From: Opitutia bacterium UBA7397
GTDB lineage: Bacteria > Verrucomicrobiota > Verrucomicrobiia > Opitutales > UBA953
Direction: 5' to 3'
NCBI GenBank assembly: GCA_002470605.1
Contig: DKND01000060.1
Location: forward strand, 1-6,899
Length of the DNA stretch: 6,899 nucleotides
Positions within the stretch are counted from its first letter, which is position 1. Each line of letters opens with the position of its first letter. Of the stretch, positions 1-5,192 are shown piece after piece. A program made the translations under genes and the position numbers. Under the pieces are notes generated by a model, which worked only from the letters and a program-made list of their open reading frames with translations, was not told the DNA's origin and ran no database searches.

Positions 1-12
1 AACGAAGGACCT

Positions 13-103
13 GGAGAGGTGGCTGAGTGGCCGAAAGCGCCCGTTTGCTAAATGGGTATACCCCAAAAGGGTATCGTGGGTTCGAATCCCATCCTCTCCG
101 CCA
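13..103 (+). tRNA. tRNA-Ser, anticodon GCU
   Basis: This is a complete class II (long variable arm) serine tRNA. The acceptor stem pairs GGAGAGG (13-19) with CCTCTCC (93-99), followed by discriminator G100 and an encoded CCA (101-103). The anticodon stem CCCGT/ATGGG (40-44/52-56) encloses loop TTGCTAA with anticodon GCT at 47-49, which reads AGC/AGU codons. The variable arm forms the stem TACCC...GGGTA, and the T-arm GTGGG-TTCGAAT-CCCAT is intact. A terminator follows at 128-149. The 3' end of the gene, from the T-loop through CCA, is duplicated at 2025-2051, so it appears to serve as an integration target that was restored on insertion. Confidence 0.97.
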
Positions 104-107
104 CTTT
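81..107 (+). repeat. Left 27-bp att-like direct repeat within the tRNA-Ser 3' end
   Basis: Bases 81-107 run from the T-loop TTCGAAT through the acceptor 3' strand and CCA to CTTT. They are identical to 2025-2051, and identity stops sharply on both sides (G80 versus C2024; C108 versus A2052). Duplicated tRNA 3' ends are the usual core sites of tyrosine-recombinase genomic islands: the incoming element restores the gene and displaces the old 3' end to the distal junction. The repeat is seen directly; its role as attL is inferred. Confidence 0.85.
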
Positions 108-127
108 CGAACAAATTGACTCCGAGT

Positions 128-149
128 AAGGCCCTAAAGGGGCCTTTTT
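128..149 (+). terminator. Rho-independent terminator after tRNA-Ser
   Basis: The stem AAGGCCC (128-134) pairs with GGGCCTT (140-146) around a 5-nt loop and runs into a T tract (145-149). It lies 24 bp downstream of the CCA end and would terminate the tRNA transcript. It sits outside the duplicated core, so it probably came in with unit A. Confidence 0.88.
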
Positions 150-192
150 CGTGCCCAGTGGATTCCCAGGATTACACACATTCGTCCACAAA

Positions 193-213
193 TTGACTAC
201 AGTTTGACTACAG
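193..213 (+). repeat. Two TTGACTACAG direct repeats, 11-bp period (putative integrase arm sites)
   Basis: TTGACTACAG occurs exactly at 193-202 and 204-213. The 11-bp spacing puts both copies on the same helical face. A third exact copy in the same orientation is at 1954-1963, near the other end of the unit, and a partial copy (TTGACT) lies at 116-121. Short directly repeated 10-mers about 100 bp from a tRNA core site resemble arm-type binding sites of tyrosine recombinases. The repeats are seen; the binding role is inferred. Confidence 0.65.
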
Positions 214-390
214 CAAGACGTGACCCTTGCGGAGATGGGGTACAGGGATAGCGGCACCGTCTCAAGGCGCCTTCTTTCTGAGCAACAGGACTCTCTTTGA
301 TCCAGTGCTTGTGGTTGCTGTCGTGGAGACCGCGTGGCTCTGTCGGATTACTAGGACTAGGCCATCGCAACGTTAGAAACCCATCGGCGC

Positions 391-418
391 TTTAGACTTG
401 CAAAATGCAAGTTATACT
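391..418 (+). promoter_or_regulatory. Reductase promoter with embedded palindromic operator (probable HxlR site)
   Basis: A perfect palindrome, ACTTGCAAAATGCAAGT (396-412; 7-bp arms, 3-bp centre), is followed immediately by a good -10 hexamer, TATACT (413-418). A weak -35, TTTAGA (391-396), would give a 16-bp spacer, so the palindrome fills the space between the hexamers. Bound protein would block RNA polymerase there. HxlR-family dimers bind short palindromes of this kind, often beside their own operons, and an HxlR gene is the second gene downstream. Transcription would start near 425, leaving a leader of about 10 nt without a Shine-Dalgarno sequence before ATG 434. Confidence 0.75.
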
Positions 419-433
419 CTTGCTTCTCATCCC

Positions 434-1435
434 ATGTCGATTCAAGCCCATCAGGAGAGCGTATTAGTGACCGGAATCAGCGGCTATATCGGTCAGCACT
501 GTGCTGCCGAGCTGCTTCGCCAAGGTTATGATGTCGTTGGTACCGTTCGTTCACGTTCGAAAGCCGAGTCGACCAAGGCGGCCTTGGCTCGTGTCGCCCC
601 GGTGGACCGGCTGAGCTTTGCCGAAGCTGACCTTCTTTCCGATGCGGGATGGAAAGAGGCGATGAAGGGATGCGCGTATGTCCTGCACGTCGCCTCTCCC
701 TTCCGATTGAAGGAGCCGGCGGACGAGAATGAGCTTATCCTTCCCGCGGTCCAAGGCACGCGGAGGGTCGTCACCGCTGCCCAGATGGCGGGTGTCAGGA
801 GGCTTGTGCTTACCTCGTCGATCTTCGCCATCATTGCTGGAAAAGAGACGGGTCGGTATGGTCCAGGCGACTGGTCTGACACCAATGCCAACATCGGCGC
901 CTATGCCAAAAGCAAGACCTTCGCCGAGCGCGCTGCCTGGGATGCGACCAAGGGGGGAAATATGGAGCTGGCCGTCATCAATCCTGGGGCTGTCTTCGGA
1001 CCGTCCCTCGGGGCCGCGCTCGAAGGGCAAAGCGTGACGATGATGACCAAGATGATCGCGGGCAAGGTCCCGATGATTCCCGACATGGGCATGGGTATGG
1101 TCGACGTCCGCGATGTCGCCAGGCTGCATGTGGCCGCGATGACTGCCGCCGGGGCCGCCGGCAAGCGTTTCATCGCCTGTACGGCCGAGCCTGTCGAGAT
1201 GGCCGCGGTGGCGCAGGTCTTGAGGGAGGCAGGCTATGCGAAGGCCCCGTCGAAAAAAGCACCGACGTTTCTCCTCAGGTTCATCGGCTTGTTTGACCCG
1301 GAGGCCCGCGGCATGTTGCCGTTCATCGGTAGGAAAGCTTCCTTTGATAACCGCGCCACTTTCGAGGTGCTGGGCTGGAAGCCCACGGCGATGGACGTCT
1401 CATTCAGGGAAATGGCGGCGGCCATCTCGAAGTAG
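434..1435 (+). CDS. NAD(P)-dependent extended SDR reductase / epimerase-family protein
   Basis: The 333-residue protein is a cytosolic Rossmann-fold oxidoreductase of the extended SDR type, in the dihydroflavonol-reductase/aldehyde-reductase branch. The dinucleotide motif TGISGYIG (13-20) has the GxxGxxG spacing. VRSRSK after the second beta strand suggests a preference for NADPH. HVASPF (85-90) is typical of the branch, TSS (127-129) supplies the catalytic serine, and YAKSK supplies Tyr157 and Lys161. The length is normal and the protein looks intact. It probably reduces a carbonyl, such as an aldehyde or ketone, to an alcohol; the substrate cannot be read from the sequence. ATG 434 is chosen because the in-frame TTG at 398 lies inside the operator, upstream of the predicted transcript start. 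The HxlR regulator follows 21 bp downstream in the same orientation. Confidence 0.88.
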   Translation: MSIQAHQESVLVTGISGYIGQHCAAELLRQGYDVVGTVRSRSKAESTKAALARVAPVDRLSFAEADLLSDAGWKEAMKGCAYVLHVASPFRLKEPADENELILPAVQGTRRVVTAAQMAGVRRLVLTSSIFAIIAGKETGRYGPGDWSDTNANIGAYAKSKTFAERAAWDATKGGNMELAVINPGAVFGPSLGAALEGQSVTMMTKMIAGKVPMIPDMGMGMVDVRDVARLHVAAMTAAGAAGKRFIACTAEPVEMAAVAQVLREAGYAKAPSKKAPTFLLRFIGLFDPEARGMLPFIGRKASFDNRATFEVLGWKPTAMDVSFREMAAAISK

Positions 1436-1456
1436 GCTAGACGACCCGGGGCCGAT

Positions 1457-1834
1457 ATGGATAGTGGGGAGATGAAATGGCGTTCAGCGTGTCCCATCTG
1501 CTCGGCCCTTGATGTGCTCGGAGACCGGTGGACCATGCTGATCGTCAGGGACCTCATCGTCCATGGTCCGCGCACGTACTCGGAGCTGCTTGATTCCCCC
1601 GAAGGCATTGCGACCAACATTCTTGCGGATCGACTCAGCCTGCTTTCATCCCTGATGCTTGTCGAGAGGGTCAATCCGGATAGCCCGGCGCGTAACAATG
1701 CGTTTAGGCTAACCAAGGGCGGCGAGGCGTTGCGTCCGGTGCTTGAGGGACTCGGCAAATGGGCTCAGGTAAACCTGAAGAACTTTCATCAGGACATGTT
1801 ACGCATGCCTGATAGCCCGAAGAAAAGAAAATGA
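1457..1834 (+). CDS. HxlR-family (DUF24) winged-helix transcriptional regulator
   Basis: This 125-residue DNA-binding protein has the HxlR signature. SACPICSALDVLGDRWTMLIVRDL (10-33) starts with the conserved N-terminal cysteine (Cys12) and the GDRWT-LIVRDL helix. The helix-turn-helix YSELL...IATNILADRLSLLSSLMLVER (41-71) follows, and then the wing (NAFRLTKGG, 81-89). HxlR proteins act as dimers, and several characterised members (YodB, HypR, QorR) sense electrophiles or oxidants through this cysteine. A second cysteine, Cys15, makes a CPIC pair here. The gene is 21 bp downstream of the reductase and probably shares its promoter, so it likely autoregulates through the palindrome at 396-412. 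The start could also be ATG 1472 (MKWRSACP), which matches common HxlR N-termini; neither start has a well-spaced Shine-Dalgarno sequence. Confidence 0.93.
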   Translation: MDSGEMKWRSACPICSALDVLGDRWTMLIVRDLIVHGPRTYSELLDSPEGIATNILADRLSLLSSLMLVERVNPDSPARNNAFRLTKGGEALRPVLEGLGKWAQVNLKNFHQDMLRMPDSPKKRK

Positions 1835-1953
1835 GGAGATCCGGCGAGTGCTGGCTGGCGCGCTAGAGCTTGTTGATTTCGCGGGCACCTTTGTTTCGCC
1901 AGAAACAACCTCTTTCCCAATCTTCTCAAATTTTCCCATAATTAACACCTAAG

Positions 1954-1975
1954 TTGACTACAGAAACGTCTACAG
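1954..1975 (+). repeat. Third TTGACTACAG copy plus degenerate neighbour, right end of unit A
   Basis: TTGACTACAG at 1954-1963 is an exact, same-orientation copy of the pair at 193-213. A degenerate copy ending in CTACAG follows at 1966-1975 (7 of 10 matching). The exact copy ends 61 bp before the second 27-bp core repeat. The arrangement is consistent with a second integrase arm. Confidence 0.6.
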
Positions 1976-2024
1976 CTTCACCGAACCCGCATAAACACTA
2001 AGGAAAACACACTAATGCCACCCC

Positions 2025-2051
2025 TTCGAATCCCATCCTCTCCGCCACTTT
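2025..2051 (+). repeat. Displaced tRNA-Ser 3' end, internal att-like direct repeat
   Basis: This is an exact 27-bp copy of 81-107, from the T-loop through the acceptor 3' strand, CCA and CTTT. The sequence upstream shows no D-arm, anticodon arm or 5' acceptor strand, so it is not a functional tRNA. It fits an attR for unit A and, because unit B has its own arm-like repeats just downstream, also the attL of unit B. Confidence 0.87.
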
Positions 2052-2052
2052 A

Positions 2053-2089
2053 AGGCCTGTTTACCCCTTCTAACGGGGTAATCGGGCCT
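2053..2089 (+). other. Two-part hairpin just after the displaced tRNA end
   Basis: The inner stem TTACCCC/GGGGTAA (2061-2067/2075-2081) has a 7-nt loop. The outer stem AGGCC/GGCCT (2053-2057/2085-2089) encloses it. It occupies the place the terminator holds after the intact tRNA and could once have terminated the tRNA transcript. It has no following T tract, so I do not call it a terminator. Confidence 0.45.
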
Positions 2090-2095
2090 GAATCG

Positions 2096-2133
2096 TTAGC
2101 AGACTTAGGCAAGATTAGCAGAGTTAGGCAATA
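2096..2133 (+). repeat. 19-bp tandem repeat, two copies
   Basis: Copies at 2096-2114 and 2115-2133 share 17 of 19 bases (pattern TTAGCAGAsTTAGGCAAkA). The second copy continues into ATAAC and the TGTCCGCAAA pair. Part of this unit recurs at 6868-6879 next to another TGTCCGCAAA. It is probably part of the terminal recognition region of unit B. Confidence 0.75.
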
Positions 2134-2136
2134 ACT

Positions 2137-2157
2137 TGTCCGCAAACTGTCCGCAAA
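2137..2157 (+). repeat. Two TGTCCGCAAA direct repeats, 11-bp period (putative integrase arm sites)
   Basis: TGTCCGCAAA occurs exactly at 2137-2146 and 2148-2157. This is the same 10-mer and 11-bp-period design as the TTGACTACAG pair of unit A, at a similar distance inside the tRNA-derived core (86 bp here, 86 bp there). A third copy is at 6890-6899. The second copy also forms a small palindrome, TCCGC-AAAAA-GCGGA (2150-2164). A binding role is inferred. Confidence 0.65.
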
Positions 2158-2244
2158 AAGCGGAGGGCTTTCGCGCCACTTCAGTCAACATTTGCTGATC
2201 CTAAAGTTGCAAGAGCTTACTCAATTGAATCTGCTCGCTCTGGT

Positions 2245-3513
2245 TTACCTATCTGCGTCGAAAAGCGCCTTGAAGTAATCGTAGGTGGGCACACGTGAGC
2301 CGTCAGGACGGATCAGCCAGTTGCCGACGCATTGATCGGCGCTGGCCATGACGCCAGGGGGTAGTCCTTTACCTTCGTATTTTCCGCCCATGCGTAGGTC
2401 ATTGTCGTAGAGTTGCCAGTGGATCGCATAGCGAACCTTGGCCCGGAGGGCCGCGTTGAGCATCCGATGCAGCGCATAGAAGGCCGCGTCTGAGGGGTCT
2501 CCGACATAAATGGGGTAGTTTCGTCTGGGCTTCTCGAACTCGTCCTCATGTGCGCCGAATTCTCCAAGCATGAGGTTGTCCTGTCCGAGAATACCGTCGT
2601 GCGGCGCTTTGCTGGCCAGATAGCGTAGTCGTTCGTAGAGGCTGTCTTCGGTGCCTGGTGACCATGTCTCCCAGGATGAAAGGCTGTAGAGGTCGCAGCG
2701 GGTCTTGGGGACGATATTATCGACCGCCAGAGGTTTGTCTTTCACATAGCGTTTGCCGGCGGTGGCATCCGCCAGCGAGGGGACGAAGTTGACCTCAAAG
2801 GCATGCAAGACCTGCACGCCATCGGTTCCGTATTCGCGGCGGGCCTGTTCGACGGCCGCTTGTCGCGCGTTGATCCAGTCGATCATTCCTTGGTAGGCAA
2901 GGTCCCAGCTGGAAGGATCCGTATCCTTGAGCGCATACTTAATCACGTTATCAGCTTCCCAGTTCTGGAGCACGAAGGTCTTTCCGGTACCACGGTAACG
3001 GGTGAGTAGATGTCGGGTCAGCCGGTACATCTGGGTGTGCACCTTCTGGCGGTCCTTCTCGGAGAGGCCCTTTTTCCAGAAGTTGTCACGCATGCCAAAT
3101 TCAGCCGTTTCCAGCACGTAGGTGTGGAACCTCATCTTAAAGACGGCTTCGTAATAGGGGGTCTGCGCCAGTGACTCGAGGTCGGGCAGGTGCTTCGGCC
3201 AGTCGCTATGCCATCCGTACTGATTGGCGTAGATCGGGTAGAGCCAAAGCTTCAGCACTTTCCCTCCAAGGTTCTGCACGGCTTCCGCGCCTTCGATCAT
3301 GAAGGGCTTGGCCGTGAGGGCGTATTTGCCGCTCACGTGGGTGACGCCAAGGATGTCGGATATCTTTCTTCCCTCCAGCAAGGCGCGAGTCGCGACCGTC
3401 GCCTCAGGGACGGTCAGTTTCCTGGTCGGCCCGATTATCGGCGCGGAATCGGCGGCGAACCCTGCGCTTAGTCCGAGAGCTACCAGGATGAGGCGTCGGT
3501 AAGTCCGGAGCAT
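2245..3513 (-). CDS. Exported glycoside hydrolase-like protein, clan GH-A TIM-barrel type
   Basis: The 422-residue protein begins with a signal peptide (MLRTYRRLILVALGLSAGFA, cleavage near residue 20-24), so it acts in the periplasm or outside the cell. The rest reads as a TIM barrel with clan GH-A landmarks. QNWEAD (183-188) places Asn184-Trp185-Glu186 at the end of strand 4 as the acid/base site. DLYSLSSWETW (274-284) gives the strand-6 tyrosine. LMLGEFG (314-320) puts Glu318 at the strand-7 nucleophile position, and YAIHWQLYDN (362-371) gives the strand-8 tryptophan. Retaining hydrolysis of a beta-linked glycan is the likely reaction. I cannot assign a numbered GH family or a substrate. 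It is the last gene of the operon, 10 bp after the propeller gene. There is no clear Shine-Dalgarno sequence, so translation may be coupled. Confidence 0.72.
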   Translation of the reverse strand: MLRTYRRLILVALGLSAGFAADSAPIIGPTRKLTVPEATVATRALLEGRKISDILGVTHVSGKYALTAKPFMIEGAEAVQNLGGKVLKLWLYPIYANQYGWHSDWPKHLPDLESLAQTPYYEAVFKMRFHTYVLETAEFGMRDNFWKKGLSEKDRQKVHTQMYRLTRHLLTRYRGTGKTFVLQNWEADNVIKYALKDTDPSSWDLAYQGMIDWINARQAAVEQARREYGTDGVQVLHAFEVNFVPSLADATAGKRYVKDKPLAVDNIVPKTRCDLYSLSSWETWSPGTEDSLYERLRYLASKAPHDGILGQDNLMLGEFGAHEDEFEKPRRNYPIYVGDPSDAAFYALHRMLNAALRAKVRYAIHWQLYDNDLRMGGKYEGKGLPPGVMASADQCVGNWLIRPDGSRVPTYDYFKALFDADR

Positions 3514-3523
3514 GGAGTTGGCA

Positions 3524-5161
3524 TCACTTCAAGGTCACGTCCGACAGGATGGCGGTGTCGGACGACGTCGGCTGATGGGAGCAGAACCCGATGCCGACAT
3601 AGAAAGTGCCTTCAAGCCGTAGCTCGGTGGTCGTGCCGATCTGGCGTAGGGGTTCGCCGTCGAGGCTGGCGAGGAGCGCGAAAGTATTGCCGCGTTTTTC
3701 GATGCTCAGGCGGATGGGCTTGGCGCTGGCCGGCCGGCCTTCGGCCTTCAGGCGGGCGCTCTCGGTGATCTTTTGGTTTTTCTCGGAACGTTGTGCCAGA
3801 TGGATCAGGCCGCCGCCGTGTAGGGCTACCATGACCGTCTTGGAATCGTCGCTGAGGTCTTGCCTGAACATCAGGACCGCCTTGCGATCGAAGTAGCCGT
3901 CCTTGTAGGGAAACTCAATCGTGGCGCTGAGGGTCGCGTCTCCGACCATCTTTTTCCACAAGTACCGGAACTCATCGCGGGTGTACCAGATGTTGTAGCC
4001 CGCGGAAGTCAGGCGATAATGGCCGAGCCTGGCATCGAACGAGGCATTGCCTGGAAGGATAGGGCCGCCCACGTCGGCCTGGCCATCGAAAATGCCAAGT
4101 GCCTGGTCGATCACTATCGCAGGGCGATGGTAGTCGGCGGGAGGGGGAACTTGCTTATGGTAGTTGGGCTTGGGCATTCCTGGCAGCGACCAATCCGGCG
4201 GGATGGGTTTCGTGACGCTGACGAAGGCCAGTTTCTTGCTGTCGGGCGACCACGATGGTACGTTGAGCGTGCCTTGGCCTCCGAAGCATCGGACGAGCTC
4301 GCGGGTTTCACCGCCTGCTGCCGGCACCAGGCGTATCACGACGTCTCGATTTTCCGGGTGATCGTTGGGCATGACATCCTTGCCGAAACTGATGAAGGCG
4401 ATCCAGCGGCCGTCCGGCGAGAGGTGCGGGAACCAGTTACGGCGGTCGTCGGCGATGACAGGTTCCTGCGCGGAGCCGTCCGGTTTCATCCGCCAGATCT
4501 GCATGGTGCCGTCTCGCTCCGAGTTGTAGTAGATGTACTTCCCGTCTGGTGAGTATTCCGGTCCGTCGTCGAGTCCGGGGCTGGTGGTCAGTCGTTTCTC
4601 GGGGCCACCCGCAGCTGGGACGGAGTAGATGTCGAAGTTGCCGTCGCGTTCGGCGCAGTAGACCAGGGTTTGGTCATCGGGCGACCATCCATGCCAATAG
4701 GAAGGCGAGAGCGGCGTCACGAGACGAGCTTCGCCTCCATCGATGGGCAGGACGTAAATCTGGGATTTCTTGTCGGGGGAGCGCGAGCTCACCGCCAGCT
4801 GCTTGCCATCGAAAGAGATGCCGTGGTCGTTATTACATTTCTTCGCCGCACCGGTATCCAGTTGCCGGGGCTTGGCGGAGCCGTCAGCCGGTATCCGGTA
4901 GAGACCGCCTTTGAAGTTGAACAGCATGAAGCTACCGTCTCGCGACCAATTAGGCGCTTCGATATGATCTTTTGTCCGGTAGATGGTCTGTCTTTCACCC
5001 GATTCGATGGCGACTGTTTCCAGGACGTATTCCAGGCCCGCAGGCTTGGACGTCGCAGCCGGTTGCTGGGCGCAGGCGGGTGTCAGTCCCGCCGCCATTA
5101 CGCCCAACCCTGTCAGCAGGGTGAGGGCGGTGGCTTGGTTTATGCTGATGGGATTATTCAT
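3524..5161 (-). CDS. Exported PD40 (TolB-like) six-blade propeller protein with C-terminal concanavalin-like domain
   Basis: The 545-residue protein has a signal peptide ending ACA|QQ (about residue 31). Six PD40/WD40-like repeats follow, each with a WSPDG-type core: 69-83, 113-127, 156-170, 200-214, 244-258 and 301-315, enough for a complete six-bladed TolB-type beta-propeller. A proline-rich linker (about 317-345) leads to a C-terminal beta-sandwich region (about 346-545). Its YRLTSAGYNIWYTRDEFRYLWKKMVGDATLSATIEF stretch resembles concanavalin/DUF1349-type jelly-roll domains that bind carbohydrate. The cysteine in the signal region is not in a proper lipobox. It starts 31 bp after the anti-sigma gene and ends 10 bp before the glycoside hydrolase. 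It probably binds a glycan or a partner protein in the periplasm; no catalytic residues are evident. Confidence 0.82.
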   Translation of the reverse strand: MNNPISINQATALTLLTGLGVMAAGLTPACAQQPAATSKPAGLEYVLETVAIESGERQTIYRTKDHIEAPNWSRDGSFMLFNFKGGLYRIPADGSAKPRQLDTGAAKKCNNDHGISFDGKQLAVSSRSPDKKSQIYVLPIDGGEARLVTPLSPSYWHGWSPDDQTLVYCAERDGNFDIYSVPAAGGPEKRLTTSPGLDDGPEYSPDGKYIYYNSERDGTMQIWRMKPDGSAQEPVIADDRRNWFPHLSPDGRWIAFISFGKDVMPNDHPENRDVVIRLVPAAGGETRELVRCFGGQGTLNVPSWSPDSKKLAFVSVTKPIPPDWSLPGMPKPNYHKQVPPPADYHRPAIVIDQALGIFDGQADVGGPILPGNASFDARLGHYRLTSAGYNIWYTRDEFRYLWKKMVGDATLSATIEFPYKDGYFDRKAVLMFRQDLSDDSKTVMVALHGGGLIHLAQRSEKNQKITESARLKAEGRPASAKPIRLSIEKRGNTFALLASLDGEPLRQIGTTTELRLEGTFYVGIGFCSHQPTSSDTAILSDVTLK

Positions 5162-5192
5162 GGCGATAGGGTCGAAAGCAGGTGGCGCGGGG

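Larger units (their letters stand above)
104..433. other. Intergenic region between tRNA-Ser and the reductase gene
   Basis: This gap holds the terminator (128-149), the TTGACTACAG repeats (193-213) with a partial upstream copy, and the reductase promoter/operator (391-418). An 11-bp exact repeat, ACAAATTGACT, occurs at 111-121 and 188-198, so a degenerate arm-like copy also sits right beside the core. I see no gene, hairpin or other signal in 222-388. Confidence 0.7.
108..2051. mobile_element. Putative small tRNA-Ser-integrated cassette (unit A), no integrase
   Basis: This 1.94-kb unit lies between the intact tRNA-Ser gene and a displaced copy of its 3' end. It contains a terminator, TTGACTACAG repeats near both ends (193-213 and 1954-1963), and one operon (SDR reductase plus HxlR regulator). 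No integrase, excisionase or transposase is encoded. It would therefore be non-autonomous and need a recombinase supplied elsewhere, or be a deletion remnant of a larger island. The boundaries come from the 27-bp direct repeat; mobility is inferred. Confidence 0.65.
1835..2244. other. Junction between unit A and unit B, no genes
   Basis: This 410-bp gap lies between the convergent HxlR and glycoside hydrolase genes. It holds the right-hand TTGACTACAG site (1954-1963), the displaced tRNA-Ser 3' end (2025-2051), a hairpin (2053-2089), a 19-bp tandem repeat (2096-2133) and paired TGTCCGCAAA repeats (2137-2157). The stretch 1900-2010 is visibly more AT-rich than the genes. I found no clear terminator for either flanking operon and no credible small reading frame. 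Confidence 0.75.

Noticed and set aside
48..257. 69-residue minus-strand reading frame ending in a VAERMGFEPTIPF-like sequence
   Set aside because: It is the antisense of the tRNA-Ser gene and its terminator. ERMGFEPT-type peptides are a well-known artefact of translating serine/leucine tRNA genes in reverse.
398..433. TTG start extending the reductase by 12 residues
   Set aside because: It lies inside the palindromic operator and upstream of the predicted transcript start, and the extra residues have no family counterpart. ATG 434 puts the Rossmann motif at a normal distance from the N-terminus.
2025..2051. A second tRNA-Ser gene
   Set aside because: Only the T-loop-to-CCA portion is present; the upstream sequence cannot form the other arms.
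2096..2157. CRISPR array
   Set aside because: The repeats are 10-mers and 19-mers packed head to tail with no unique spacers and no cas genes.
3860..4552. 230-residue plus-strand frame, and others opposite the propeller gene
   Set aside because: They are antisense shadows in high-GC coding sequence. The minus-strand frame has a signal peptide and six recognisable repeats.
5069..5077. Lipoprotein signal in the propeller protein (LTPAC)
   Set aside because: The residues before the cysteine (T-P-A) do not fit the lipobox, and ACA|Q is a good signal peptidase I site.
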